Under the pieces are notes generated by a model. That model searched no databases and had not been told where the DNA came from. It saw only the letters and a list, made by a program, of their open reading frames with translations. This document shows positions 44,826-53,798 of a DNA stretch of 53,903 nucleotides, in pieces. Origin of the DNA: Micavibrio sp. GTDB taxonomy: Bacteria; Pseudomonadota; Alphaproteobacteria; UBA9219. The stretch covers positions 1-53,903 of the forward strand of contig DYDA01000002.1 of the NCBI GenBank assembly GCA_020718105.1. The letters are read 5' to 3'. A program made the position numbers and the translations under genes. Position 1 is the stretch's first letter; every line of letters begins with the position of its first letter.

Positions 44826-46400
44826 ATGAGTTTCGCCCGCGCCCTTGCCACGGTCAGTGGTTTTACGATGCTTAGCCGCATTGCCGGTTTCGTACGCGAC
44901 ACGCTCACGGCCACATTTTTAGGAGCAGGCGCGCAAGCCGATGCTTTCTTTGTGGCACAACGCCTGCCCAACCTGTTCCGCAGTTTGTTTGCCGAGGGCG
45001 CTTTCTCGGCAGCCTTCGTACCCCTTTACACAGCGGAAAAAGAACGTCACGGCGATGAGGCCGCCAAGCTTTTCGCGGGTGAAGCGCTGGCGTTGATGAT
45101 CACGTTGCTGGTTCCCTTCACCATTCTTATCATGATGCTGATGCCATGGGTTCTGCGCCTTATCGCCCCTGGCTTTCATGATGAGCCGATCAAATTCGCG
45201 CTGGCCGTAAAATACAGCCTTATCACGTTTCCCTATCTGCTTTTGATTTCCATCACGGCGTTGCAAAGCGGCGTGCTCAACGCGCATGGCCGTTTTGGCC
45301 CCGGCGCAGCCGCGCCCATTATGCTCAATATCGTGATGATAGTCGCCCTCCTCCTTAGCAGTTTCTTTAGCTGGAACGTGGCTGAGGCCTTGGCATGGGG
45401 CATGGTGATCTCTGGCGTGGTGCAAGCGCTTTGGCTTACGATCAGCTGCCGCAACGCGCATATTGCCTTGCCGTTGATGTGGCCGCATTTGTCGATGGCG
45501 TGCCGCCAGCTCTTCAAAAACATAGGCCCCGGCGCGATTGGCGCTGGCGCGACGCAAATCAACTTGCTGCTCACCACCATTTTGGCCTCAATGCTGCCGA
45601 CGGGCGCGGTGTCGTACCTTTATTATGCGGATAGGCTCAACCAATTGCCTCTTGGCATCATCGGCGTGGCCGTTGCCACCACGCTTTTGCCCATTCTCTC
45701 CAAGCATGAAACGAACAGCGATGGCGCAGCAATTCGCCACACAATCAGCCGCGCTATTGAGTTTTCCCTTGTCCTTGGGTTGCCAGCCGCCATTGGTCTT
45801 GGACTTGCGGCACATCCCATTATTCAAACGCTTTTCGAACATGGCGCCTTCACGCATCAAGACACACGAGAGACAGCGCTGACCCTTTCCGCCTATAGCC
45901 TATGCGTGCCCGCCTTTCTTTTGGCCAAGATTTTTGCGGCACGCTTTTTTTCCTATCACGACACAAAGACGCCCGTTCAAATCGCCATCGTGTGCATGGC
46001 GGCCAATGTCCTTTTGGCGCTTCTGTTGATGGGGGCGTTAGAGCACGTCGGCATGGCTTTGGCGACCAGCCTCGCGACATGGCTTAACGTCATCCTTCTT
46101 TATTGGCGGTTGCGAAAGCGCGGCGAAAAACTGGCCGACGAAACGCTGTTAAAACGCCTGCCCCGCCTTTTCATCAGCGCGGGCGGCATGAGCGCTTTGA
46201 CCTATTTCAGTTGCGATGAGACGGCCTTTTTGTTCGATTCCACGCCTCTTTTAAGTAAAATGATGGGGCTTGCCCTGATAATGGGGCTTTCATCCGCCTT
46301 CTATGCCGTGCTATTACAAATAACAGGCGCGATGAGGCTGAAAGAAATCCTGACGCGATTCAAAAGCGCCCCCTTATCCAAAGGCTCTCTTCATGATTAA
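44826..46400 (+). CDS. murJ: Lipid II flippase MurJ
   Basis: A 524-residue MATE/MOP-superfamily flippase with about 14 transmembrane helices. Family motifs are TMLSRIAGFVRDTLTATFLGAG at the N-terminus, RLPNLFRSLFAEGAFSAAFVPLY, and LYYADRLNQLPLGIIGVAVATTLLP. It moves lipid II across the inner membrane for peptidoglycan synthesis. It is complete. It follows the prepilin peptidase closely and precedes trpS by 103 bases. Confidence 0.95.
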   Translation: MSFARALATVSGFTMLSRIAGFVRDTLTATFLGAGAQADAFFVAQRLPNLFRSLFAEGAFSAAFVPLYTAEKERHGDEAAKLFAGEALALMITLLVPFTILIMMLMPWVLRLIAPGFHDEPIKFALAVKYSLITFPYLLLISITALQSGVLNAHGRFGPGAAAPIMLNIVMIVALLLSSFFSWNVAEALAWGMVISGVVQALWLTISCRNAHIALPLMWPHLSMACRQLFKNIGPGAIGAGATQINLLLTTILASMLPTGAVSYLYYADRLNQLPLGIIGVAVATTLLPILSKHETNSDGAAIRHTISRAIEFSLVLGLPAAIGLGLAAHPIIQTLFEHGAFTHQDTRETALTLSAYSLCVPAFLLAKIFAARFFSYHDTKTPVQIAIVCMAANVLLALLLMGALEHVGMALATSLATWLNVILLYWRLRKRGEKLADETLLKRLPRLFISAGGMSALTYFSCDETAFLFDSTPLLSKMMGLALIMGLSSAFYAVLLQITGAMRLKEILTRFKSAPLSKGSLHD

Positions 46401-46426
46401 ATTTTTTATCCCTCTTTTTGTTTTTA

Positions 46427-46465
46427 GCCCTAACGGGCGATGGCGTTAAACCACGTTTTGCCATC
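46427..46465 (+). promoter_or_regulatory. Tandem hairpins in the trpS leader
   Basis: GCCC-TAAC-GGGC (46427-46438) is followed directly by GATGGC...GCCATC (46439-46444 with 46460-46465). Both lie 40-75 bases before the trpS ATG. There is no T run after them, so they are not a standard terminator. A role in trpS expression is only a possibility. Confidence 0.25.
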
Positions 46466-46503
46466 AGTCTTTCTTCGTCATTATTTCAATCAGGAGTCCT
46501 CTT

Positions 46504-47493
46504 ATGAAACGCATTTTCTCTGGCATGCAGCCCACCGGCAATCTTCACCTTGGCAATTATCTTGGCGCTTTGAAAAACTGGGTCAAGCTGCAGGATGACT
46601 ATGAGTGCTTTTATTGCGTTGTCGATTTGCACGCGATCACGTTGCCACAAGACCCCGAAGCGCTACGCCGCGCTTCGCGTGAGGTCGCCTGCGCCTATAT
46701 CGCATCGGGCATCGACACCAATAAAAGCTCGCTGATCGTCCAGAGTATGATGCCCGCGCATACTGAGCTGGCTTGGATTCTGGGATCAAAGGTTCCACTC
46801 GGCTGGCTCAACCGCATGACGCAATTTAAGGACAAGGCGGGCAAAGATGCAGGAAAGCAACTGCTGGGTCTTTACAGCTATCCCGTTTTAATGGCCGCCG
46901 ACATTTTGGCCTATAAGGCGACGCACGTGCCTGTTGGCGAGGATCAAAAGCAGCATGTGGAGTTGACGCGCGATATCGCCATCGCCTTTAACAACACGTA
47001 CGGCGAAATCTTCCCCATTCCTGAACCTCTCATCATGGGCGAGGCGACCCGCGTCATGTCGCTGCGTGATGGCAAGAAGAAGATGAGCAAATCGGACGAG
47101 TCCGATTACTCGCGCATCAACATGACGGACGATGCCGACACGATCATGCTGAAGATCCGCAAGGCTAAGACCGACCCCGAACCTCTGCCGGAAACGGCCA
47201 AGGAGCTGGAGTCAAGGCCAGAGGCTGACAACCTTATCACCATCTACGCGTCGTTGGCGGATACGACGGTGGCCGAGGTTCTTAAATCCCACGCGGGGGA
47301 GCAGTTCTCAACCTTTAAGAAAGATTTGGCCGATCTAGCAATCTCTAAGCTGATTCCCATCACAAATCGCATGCGCGAATTGATGGCTGATCCGGCAGAA
47401 ATTGACGCCATCTTGAAAAAAGGCGCTGACAAAGCCAATGCCCTGACGCAAAAAACCTTGCGTGAGGTCAAGGATCGGGTCGGGTTTTTGTAA
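46504..47493 (+). CDS. trpS: Tryptophan-tRNA ligase
   Basis: A 329-residue class I aminoacyl-tRNA synthetase. The HIGH-equivalent is [11 protein letters not shown] (11-21) and the KMSKS loop is KMSKS at 193-197. GMQPTG and the [10 protein letters not shown] helix are typical of bacterial TrpRS. An AGGAG ribosome-binding site precedes the ATG. The length is normal. Confidence 0.96.
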   Translation: MKRIFSGMQPTGNLHLGNYLGALKNWVKLQDDYECFYCVVDLHAITLPQDPEALRRASREVACAYIASGIDTNKSSLIVQSMMPAHTELAWILGSKVPLGWLNRMTQFKDKAGKDAGKQLLGLYSYPVLMAADILAYKATHVPVGEDQKQHVELTRDIAIAFNNTYGEIFPIPEPLIMGEATRVMSLRDGKKKMSKSDESDYSRINMTDDADTIMLKIRKAKTDPEPLPETAKELESRPEADNLITIYASLADTTVAEVLKSHAGEQFSTFKKDLADLAISKLIPITNRMRELMADPAEIDAILKKGADKANALTQKTLREVKDRVGFL

Positions 47494-47510
47494 GCCCCCC
47501 CCCTCCACGG

Positions 47511-47534
47511 TCATCCCCGCTTTCGCGGGGATGA
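47511..47534. repeat. Single family A REP palindrome (A3)
   Basis: A 24-base perfect-arm hairpin TCATCCCCGC-TTTC-GCGGGGATGA directly after trpS. Unlike other sites it has no inverted partner nearby. It may serve as a terminator or mRNA 3' stabiliser for trpS. Confidence 0.75.
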
Positions 47535-47612
47535 CATATTCTCTTCTCTTGAAATATGGAGAAAGGGGCTGTATTCTGCGCCGTTCACCCTTTTCAGGAA
47601 TAGAGAAACACA

Positions 47613-50600
47613 GTGCTTTTTAATGCGCAGGATATTGCAAGGTTGTTTGATGCGCGTGATCGCGCGCGCGGTCACGCCTATCAAACCCAAGGCCACGTCA
47701 AAGAGCTTCAACTGGACAATCAGGGCACGCGCCTTAGCGCCCTTGTCCAAGGCACAGCACCTTCGCCTTACCGCGTCGATATTGAAATTGGCAAACGTGG
47801 CGGGCGCGTGGCCATCCAAGCCTATTGCTCATGCCCCGTGGGTTATATGTGCAAACACAGCGTGGCCGCTCTTTTCGAAGCGATTGCGCAGGAAAGCCGC
47901 AAACACGAGCGCATTGGCGCATTTACAGGAAGCCGCAAAAGCGCGGCAGCCTCGCTGTCGCCCCAGTCTTTGCATTGGCTAAAAAGTTTAAAAGCGGATG
48001 AGGCCACCCCCCCCCCTCAAGAAAGCCGCATCATCTATCTTTTGATTCAAAATGAAAAACAACGCGGCCATCTGACGATAACTCCCTATAGCCAATATAA
48101 GATGCGCAATAATACGTGGAGCGTCAAAAAGAACATCGGGTATGGGCAAGCCGCGATGATCTACCAACTGAACGGCGCTTATAACGAAGAAGACGTGGCC
48201 ATTTTTTCTTTATTAAAAGAAAACTACGGAAGCCGCCTTCCCCATGTTTTATGGTCGTTTGATACAGACGGCGATTTTGTCGATTTTCTTGTAGCGCGTC
48301 TTTTAAAAACAGGTCGCGCCTATCTTAACAATGAAAGCACCCTCCCCCTTTCGCTAGGCGAAGATGAAGCCGGTCATTTATCGTGGGAGCTTCTTCCCGA
48401 CATGCGGCAAAGACCGACCGTTACGCCAGACAAGGGCGAGCTTAAAACGCTTCTTTTGCCTCATCCATGGTACATCCATTCTACAACGGGCGTGATGGGG
48501 AGGCTTCTCTGCCATGAGGAATCGCCTGTTATAAGGCATTTTCTAAAAGCGCCCCCTATCACACAAAATGAAGTGCCTGTTGTGCGCAAAGCGATTAAGG
48601 AAATTAAGGCGCTTTTGCCCGCGCCCTTTAAAATTCGCGACATGAAAGACAAGATGGAAGCGCCCGCCGCGCGGGTCATTCTTTTTCAAACGCCCAAAGG
48701 CGAACAAGCGGCGCGGCTTGACTTTACTTATGGCGATCAATCTTCTTCAGGCTCAGCGCTGCCAGAGCATTACACTGTTGTGAAAGACGATGAGATTCGC
48801 CTCTATCGGCGCAATGTGCTGGCCGAGGAAGCTCTGCTTAAAAAATTAGAGAAACATCATCTGCGTCCTACGTCCACGCAATCCCTTTTGATGCCCGATG
48901 AAACCGCCTCCCCTTGGTTTTGGTTGGACTTTCGGCATAAGGGACTTGCCAAGTTGGAAAAAGACGGCTTCACAATCAGCGATAACGTGCCTCAATCCAC
49001 AATCATCCTTGAGCCTGATAGCGAAGACATCGAAGCCTCGTTTGAGCAAAGCGGCGATTGGTGGTTTTCAATGGATCTGGGCATCACAATAGGCGGTGAG
49101 CGCATCCCTCTCCTGCCCGTCCTTGTGGCCATGATCAAAAAGCTAAACGCGCCTACAGATATTGATCGTTTGACCGAAGGCGGCAAATGTTATGCGCCAT
49201 TGCCCGATGGCCGCATGATAGCGCTTCCAGCAGACCGCATTCGCACAATTTTGAAAACGCTGGTTGAGCTCTTCGATGACAAAGCCCTCAATAAAGACGG
49301 CACGCTGCGCGTATCGATAGACCTGACCGCCGCCTTTCTGAAACTGGAAGCGATCACCAGCAAGCGTTGGCTGGGCGAAGGAGGCCTTCGCAAACTGATC
49401 GAAAAACTGGGCAACTTTGAAGGTATCAAAAAACACGCTTTGCCTAAAAAATTGAACGCTACGTTGCGCCCCTATCAAATCGATGGCTACAACTGGCTCC
49501 ATTTTCTAGGCGAATATGGGCTGTCGGGCATTCTGGCCGATGATATGGGACTGGGCAAAACCATTCAGACCCTGACCTATATTCTCTCGCTCAAAGAATC
49601 AAAAAAGCTTGAGCAGCCGTGTCTGATTGTGATGCCGACCAGCCTGATTGCCAACTGGCAGGCGGAGGCCGCCAAGTTCACGCCAACCCTGAAAGTCCTG
49701 ACGCTTCATGGCAAGGAGCGCTTCACCCGTTTTGATAAGACCGAACACTATGATATTGTTTTAACGACTTATCCTCTTTTGCCACGTGATGGCGAAAAAC
49801 TATCCCAACAGAAATGGAGTCTCCTCATCCTTGACGAGGCTCAGGCCATCAAGAATCCTGCCGCCAAAATGACTCAAGCCGCTTGCGCCCTTAAAGCCAA
49901 GCACAGGCTTTGCCTGACGGGAACCCCCGTTGAAAACCATTTGGGCGAGGCTTGGTCGATTTTCACATTCCTGATGCCAGGCCTTTTGGGCGATCACAAA
50001 AAGTTCACCAAGCACTATCGCACGCCCATTGAAAAAGACGGTGATAATGACCGTAAGATTCTTTTTGCGAGGCGCTTGCGTCCCTTTGTGTTGCGGCGTT
50101 TGAAATCCGAAGTTGAAAAAGACTTGCCACCCAAAACCGAAATTATCCGCCATGTCACGCTGGCCGATGATCAGCGTGATTTGTACGAAGCTGTGCGTCA
50201 CGTCATGAACGACAAAGTGCGCGAAGAAATTGCGGCCAAAGGCCTTGCGCGAAGCCAGATTGTTATTTTAGATGCGCTTTTGAAACTCCGCCAAACCTGC
50301 TGCGATCCGCGCCTTGTCAAACTGGAGGCCGCGCGGAAGGTGAAGTCCTCCGCCAAGCTGGATGAGCTGATGGAGATGATCCCGACCCTTATCGAAGAAG
50401 GGCGCAAGATTCTTCTGTTCTCGCAATTCACCTCGATGCTGGATCTCATCAAAATAGAAATTGAGAAGATGGCCATTCCCTATGTCGAGCTTCGCGGCAC
50501 AACCAAAGACCGCGCTACGCCCGTTAAGCGTTTTCAGGCGGGCGAGGTTCCCCTCTTCCTCATCAGTTTAAAGGCGGGCGGCACAGGTCTGAACCTGACG

Positions 50601-50855
50601 GCGGCGGATACCGTCATTCACTATGATCCGTGGTGGAATCCGTCCGTGGAAAATCAGGCAACCGACCGCGCCCATCGCATTGGGCAGACACGGCACGTCT
50701 TTGTGTACAAAATGATTGCCGAGGGCACGGTGGAGGAGCGCATCTTAGAGCTTCAATCCCGCAAGGCTGGCCTTGCCGCCGCGCTGTTTGGCGATAAGCC
50801 CGCCGCTGCCGCCGCCCTTACCCAAGACGACATCAAATGGCTGATGGGGGAGTAA
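47613..50855 (+). CDS. SWIM zinc-finger SNF2-family ATPase/helicase
   Basis: 1080 residues from a GTG start. A SWIM zinc finger (Cys72, Cys74, Cys80, His82 in YCSCPVGYMCKH) is followed by about 500 residues of bacterial SNF2-associated sequence. The SNF2 motor then has Walker A DDMGLGKTIQT (Lys649), DEAQ box ILDEAQAIKN, the LTGTPVENHLGEAWSIFTFL motif, and a helicase C lobe ending TDRAHRIGQTRHVFVYKMIA. It is a RapA/HepA-like ATPase that translocates on DNA, and is likely to remodel protein-DNA or transcription complexes. The target is unknown. It is intact and follows trpS. Confidence 0.92.
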   Translation: MLFNAQDIARLFDARDRARGHAYQTQGHVKELQLDNQGTRLSALVQGTAPSPYRVDIEIGKRGGRVAIQAYCSCPVGYMCKHSVAALFEAIAQESRKHERIGAFTGSRKSAAASLSPQSLHWLKSLKADEATPPPQESRIIYLLIQNEKQRGHLTITPYSQYKMRNNTWSVKKNIGYGQAAMIYQLNGAYNEEDVAIFSLLKENYGSRLPHVLWSFDTDGDFVDFLVARLLKTGRAYLNNESTLPLSLGEDEAGHLSWELLPDMRQRPTVTPDKGELKTLLLPHPWYIHSTTGVMGRLLCHEESPVIRHFLKAPPITQNEVPVVRKAIKEIKALLPAPFKIRDMKDKMEAPAARVILFQTPKGEQAARLDFTYGDQSSSGSALPEHYTVVKDDEIRLYRRNVLAEEALLKKLEKHHLRPTSTQSLLMPDETASPWFWLDFRHKGLAKLEKDGFTISDNVPQSTIILEPDSEDIEASFEQSGDWWFSMDLGITIGGERIPLLPVLVAMIKKLNAPTDIDRLTEGGKCYAPLPDGRMIALPADRIRTILKTLVELFDDKALNKDGTLRVSIDLTAAFLKLEAITSKRWLGEGGLRKLIEKLGNFEGIKKHALPKKLNATLRPYQIDGYNWLHFLGEYGLSGILADDMGLGKTIQTLTYILSLKESKKLEQPCLIVMPTSLIANWQAEAAKFTPTLKVLTLHGKERFTRFDKTEHYDIVLTTYPLLPRDGEKLSQQKWSLLILDEAQAIKNPAAKMTQAACALKAKHRLCLTGTPVENHLGEAWSIFTFLMPGLLGDHKKFTKHYRTPIEKDGDNDRKILFARRLRPFVLRRLKSEVEKDLPPKTEIIRHVTLADDQRDLYEAVRHVMNDKVREEIAAKGLARSQIVILDALLKLRQTCCDPRLVKLEAARKVKSSAKLDELMEMIPTLIEEGRKILLFSQFTSMLDLIKIEIEKMAIPYVELRGTTKDRATPVKRFQAGEVPLFLISLKAGGTGLNLTAADTVIHYDPWWNPSVENQATDRAHRIGQTRHVFVYKMIAEGTVEERILELQSRKAGLAAALFGDKPAAAAALTQDDIKWLMGE

Positions 50856-51187
50856 AAGATCAACCGCCCAATGAATTATCACGTTGGTTTTTACCATGGA
50901 CGGCCATTCACTATTTCGTCATCCCGCACGAAGCGATGCGTGAGCATCGCGTAGATGCGGGACCCAGCCTGCCTTGCCGAAGCTGCGAAGCAGCGTAGGC
51001 AGGTTGAATTCTCTTTGTTTTGCCAAAAAACAATGATCGGGATTGTTTAAAGAAAAAGTTTTCAACTGGGTCCCGCATCTTCGTCCCGCCTTCGCGGGAC
51101 TTCGTGCAGGATGACGAAGAATGGGACGGGAGGAAATCCCGTCAAGGTTTTATGAATCATTTCATGAGGCCGTTGGTATAAGCCCCC
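50856..51187. other. Convergent spacer (332 bases) with a compound REP element
   Basis: It lies between the SNF2 and purK stop codons. No gene is present. It is dominated by the nested palindrome annotated at 50918-51116. Confidence 0.5.
50918..51116. repeat. Compound REP element A4
   Basis: Outer arms CGTCATCCCGCACGAAG (50918-50934) and its inverse at 51100-51116 match 16 of 17. An inner 13-base perfect inverted pair GATGCGGGACCCA/TGGGTCCCGCATC is at 50954-50966 and 51067-51079. Further hairpins (GCTGC-GAA-GCAGC; CCTGCC/GGCAGG) lie within. It is a larger derivative of the family A theme between two convergent genes. Confidence 0.75.
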
Positions 51188-52276
51188 CTACCACGCGCCT
51201 TTAAGGAACGTGACGTGGCCCATCTTGCGGCCCTCGCGGGGTTCTTTCTTGCCGTACAGGTGCAAGGCAGCGGTGGGATCGGCGACATAGGCAGGGCAAC
51301 GATCTAAATCCTCGCCAAGGATATTGCGCATCACGGCCTTGCTATGCGGCGCGGCCTCAACCAACGGCAAGCCCGCAACAGCCCTCACCAGCATTTCGAA
51401 CTGACTGCAAAGGCAAGCGTCAATCGTCCAGTGGCCAGAGTTATGCGGACGCGGCGCAATCTCGTTCACCAAAACACGTTGACCCTTTTCGTTTGGCTCT
51501 TTCAAGATAAACAGCTCAACCGTCAGCAAGCCCACCACATGCAGGTGCGCGGCCATACGCTGCGCGATGTCTATCGCCTCTTTCGCTGTGGCGGGATCAA
51601 TCAGCGCGGGCGCTTGCGTTTCAAACAAAATATGGTTGCGGTGCGTGTTCTCCATAACGGGAAAGGCGACGCTTGCGCCGTCCTCGCGCCGCGCGGCAAT
51701 CACGGACACTTCCTTCTCAAAAGCGACAAAGGCCTCAAGGATTCCTTCCTCGCTGCCCATTTGCGCCCATGCATCCTGCGCCGCCATACCATCCACGATT
51801 TTAACCTGCCCACGCCCGTCATAGCCCATGCGCGTGGATTTCAAAACGGCCGGACGGGAAAACGACTCCAGCGCCTTTTCCAATTCGTCCACAGAACGCA
51901 CAATCATAAACGCGGCCGTGCCCACGCCAACCTCGCGGGCAAAGCGCTTTTCTAGCCCACGATCCTGCGCGATACGCAAAACCGTTGCACTGGGAAACAG
52001 CGACGTATGCGCCGCCACCACATCCAGCGCGGCGAGAGGCACGTTCTCCCACTCCAGCGTTACGACATCGGTGGCCTTGGCAAAGCGCGTGAGCGCGTCC
52101 GCATCGTCCCACGCACCAAGCGTATGGGCGGCGCAAACGGCTACGGCAGGCTCGTCCTCATTTTGGCAAAAAACGTGACAAGGAAACCCAAGCCGCGCGG
52201 CGGCCATAGCCGTCATGCGCCCCAGCTGCCCCCCGCCTAAAATGCCTATCGTCGATCCAGCTGTCAGGGTTCTCAT
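51188..52276 (-). CDS. purK: N5-carboxyaminoimidazole ribonucleotide synthase
   Basis: A 362-residue ATP-grasp enzyme (AIR + bicarbonate + ATP to N5-CAIR). The N-terminal motif is GSTIGILGGGQLGRM. The ATP-grasp region has PAVLKSTRMGYDGRGQ and VNEIAPRPHNSGHWT. It begins one base after the purE stop codon, so the two consecutive pathway enzymes form an operon. Confidence 0.96.
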   Translation of the reverse strand: MRTLTAGSTIGILGGGQLGRMTAMAAARLGFPCHVFCQNEDEPAVAVCAAHTLGAWDDADALTRFAKATDVVTLEWENVPLAALDVVAAHTSLFPSATVLRIAQDRGLEKRFAREVGVGTAAFMIVRSVDELEKALESFSRPAVLKSTRMGYDGRGQVKIVDGMAAQDAWAQMGSEEGILEAFVAFEKEVSVIAARREDGASVAFPVMENTHRNHILFETQAPALIDPATAKEAIDIAQRMAAHLHVVGLLTVELFILKEPNEKGQRVLVNEIAPRPHNSGHWTIDACLCSQFEMLVRAVAGLPLVEAAPHSKAVMRNILGEDLDRCPAYVADPTAALHLYGKKEPREGRKMGHVTFLKGAW

Positions 52277-52277
52277 C

Positions 52278-52868
52278 TTACTTCTTTTTCTTCACGGTTT
52301 TCTTGGCGACGGCCTTCTTCTTGGCGGGTGTTTCTGGTTCAATGGCGACCGAGGCCGTTTGAACCTCGCGCCACTGGGCAAAAGTTTTAGCCAGCGCCTT
52401 ATCCTGCAAAGCCAGAATTGACGTGGCCAAAAGCGCAGCATTGATCGCGCCCGCGTTACCAACGGCCAGCGTTCCGACAGGCACGCCCGCAGGCATCTGC
52501 GCGATGGAAAGCAAACTATCCAGCCCCTCTAGTGTGCGGCTCATCACGGGCACGCCCAAAACAGGCAGAGGCGTGAGCGAGGCCGTCATACCGGGTAAAT
52601 GCGCCGCTCCGCCAGCGCCCGCGATAATAACCTTTAGGCCACGTTCGGCTGCGCTGGTTGCGTACTCAAACAAACGACGAGGCGTGCGATGCGCGGAAAC
52701 AACCGCGCTTTCATAAGCCACGCCAAAGCTGTCCAGCACGTTGGCGGCGTTTTCCATCGTCGCCCAATCGGACTGGCTGCCCATGATGATACCCACCAGC
52801 GGTTGCGGCGCAGTGGCCTTTGCCTTAGTGGTTGCCTTTTTTGTTTTGGTCTTGATCGAAGCCGCCAT
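52278..52868 (-). CDS. purE: N5-carboxyaminoimidazole ribonucleotide mutase with Lys-rich tails
   Basis: 196 residues. The PurE core (about 24-175) has [40 protein letters not shown] and [13 protein letters not shown]. It converts N5-CAIR to CAIR. Unusually, both ends carry lysine/alanine-rich extensions: [13 protein letters not shown] at the N-terminus and [16 protein letters not shown] at the C-terminus, making it about 30 residues longer than typical. AGGGGA precedes the ATG. It is the first gene of purEK. Confidence 0.95.
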   Translation of the reverse strand: MAASIKTKTKKATTKAKATAPQPLVGIIMGSQSDWATMENAANVLDSFGVAYESAVVSAHRTPRRLFEYATSAAERGLKVIIAGAGGAAHLPGMTASLTPLPVLGVPVMSRTLEGLDSLLSIAQMPAGVPVGTLAVGNAGAINAALLATSILALQDKALAKTFAQWREVQTASVAIEPETPAKKKAVAKKTVKKKK

Positions 52869-52887
52869 GAAAGTCCCCTGATAAGAA

Positions 52888-53088
52888 GCAAAAAAAGCAA
52901 GTTAACCCAAGGTGTCACTTTTACACAATCAGGAAAACAAAAGAATCCACGTCATCCCCGCGAAAGCGGGGATCCCGTATATTTTTCTTCTTTCTTCGTA
53001 AACGTCGTCGTTTGTTGTTATACAAAGCAAAAAAACTGGATCCCCGCTTTCGCGGGGATGACGAATACGCGCAAAAAAAGCAAGTTAA
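52888..53088. repeat. Family A REP doublet A5 flanked by 18-base direct repeats
   Basis: Inverted REPs lie at 52950-52977 and 53038-53063 in the divergent purE/GGDEF spacer. The doublet is bracketed by an identical 18-base direct repeat, GCAAAAAAAGCAAGTTAA, at 52888-52905 and 53071-53088. This resembles a target duplication made on insertion, or a segmental duplication. Confidence 0.75.
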
Positions 53089-53162
53089 TGACTTTTTTAT
53101 AAAAAGCCTAGAGTCTTGTTGAGAAAGTCCAGAATCACATCCTTTACGAAAGACCGTCCCTT

Positions 53163-53783
53163 TTGAGCGCCCCCCTTGATTTGTTAACCGATTTTCTGGC
53201 CGATGCGCCCCTAACGGACGCGCAGCGGACGATTTGGCGCGATTTGTGCGCTGAGCTTGTTCTTTCGCGTGTGCGTATCCAAGAGCTTGAAACCCGCCTT
53301 AAAACCCTTGAGCGCCAGCCAGAGGGGGATAGCACCTCCCACCAACTTCTCAATCGCCCCGAATTCAACCGCGAAGTCGCCCGTATGCTGGCCTTTGATG
53401 AACGCTATGGCGGCATCTCCAGCGTCCTTTATATCAATATCGAAAGTCTTGAGACCATCCGCGTTCGCCACGGCGCGACGCTTGTGGACTCGGCTCTGCG
53501 CTGCCTTGGCGATACGTTGGCGGGGCTGATCCGCCGCAGCGATATTCTGGGCCGCCTTGCGCCAGATGAGTTCGGCATTCTTCTGCCACGTTGCGATAAC
53601 ACCTCGGCTTGGAAAAAGGGTGAACATATCGCGTCCATCCTTTACGATACGCTTGCCACCCTTTGGGGGCCGAACTTGAAGCCACAAATCAGTTATGGCG
53701 CCTATACGTTCCAAGAAAAAGAAGACCTTGCCCAAGGTCTGAAACAAGCCGCCGCCGATCTGACGAAGTTAGAGAGGCGATAG
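53163..53783 (+). CDS. Degenerate GGDEF-domain protein
   Basis: 206 residues from a TTG start; no better start is in frame ahead of the domain. A helical N-terminus (about 1-60) leads to a GGDEF fold (about 62-200): NRPEFNREVARMLAFDERYG, SVLYINIESLETIRVRHG and RRSDILGRLAPDEFGILLP. The catalytic GG(D/E)EF is APDEF, and the metal-binding Asp of the first strand is Asn, so cyclase activity is unlikely. The inhibitory-site RxxD (RRSD) is kept five residues before APDEF, so c-di-GMP binding is possible. It is divergent from purE. Confidence 0.8.
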   Translation: MSAPLDLLTDFLADAPLTDAQRTIWRDLCAELVLSRVRIQELETRLKTLERQPEGDSTSHQLLNRPEFNREVARMLAFDERYGGISSVLYINIESLETIRVRHGATLVDSALRCLGDTLAGLIRRSDILGRLAPDEFGILLPRCDNTSAWKKGEHIASILYDTLATLWGPNLKPQISYGAYTFQEKEDLAQGLKQAAADLTKLERR

Positions 53784-53798
53784 AGTTTATCCCTCTTC

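Noticed and set aside
52689-53102. 137-residue open frame spanning the purE start and REP A5
   Set aside because: It is antisense to purE and then reads through REP palindromes (HPRESGDPV, WIPAFAGMT), so it is a repeat artefact.
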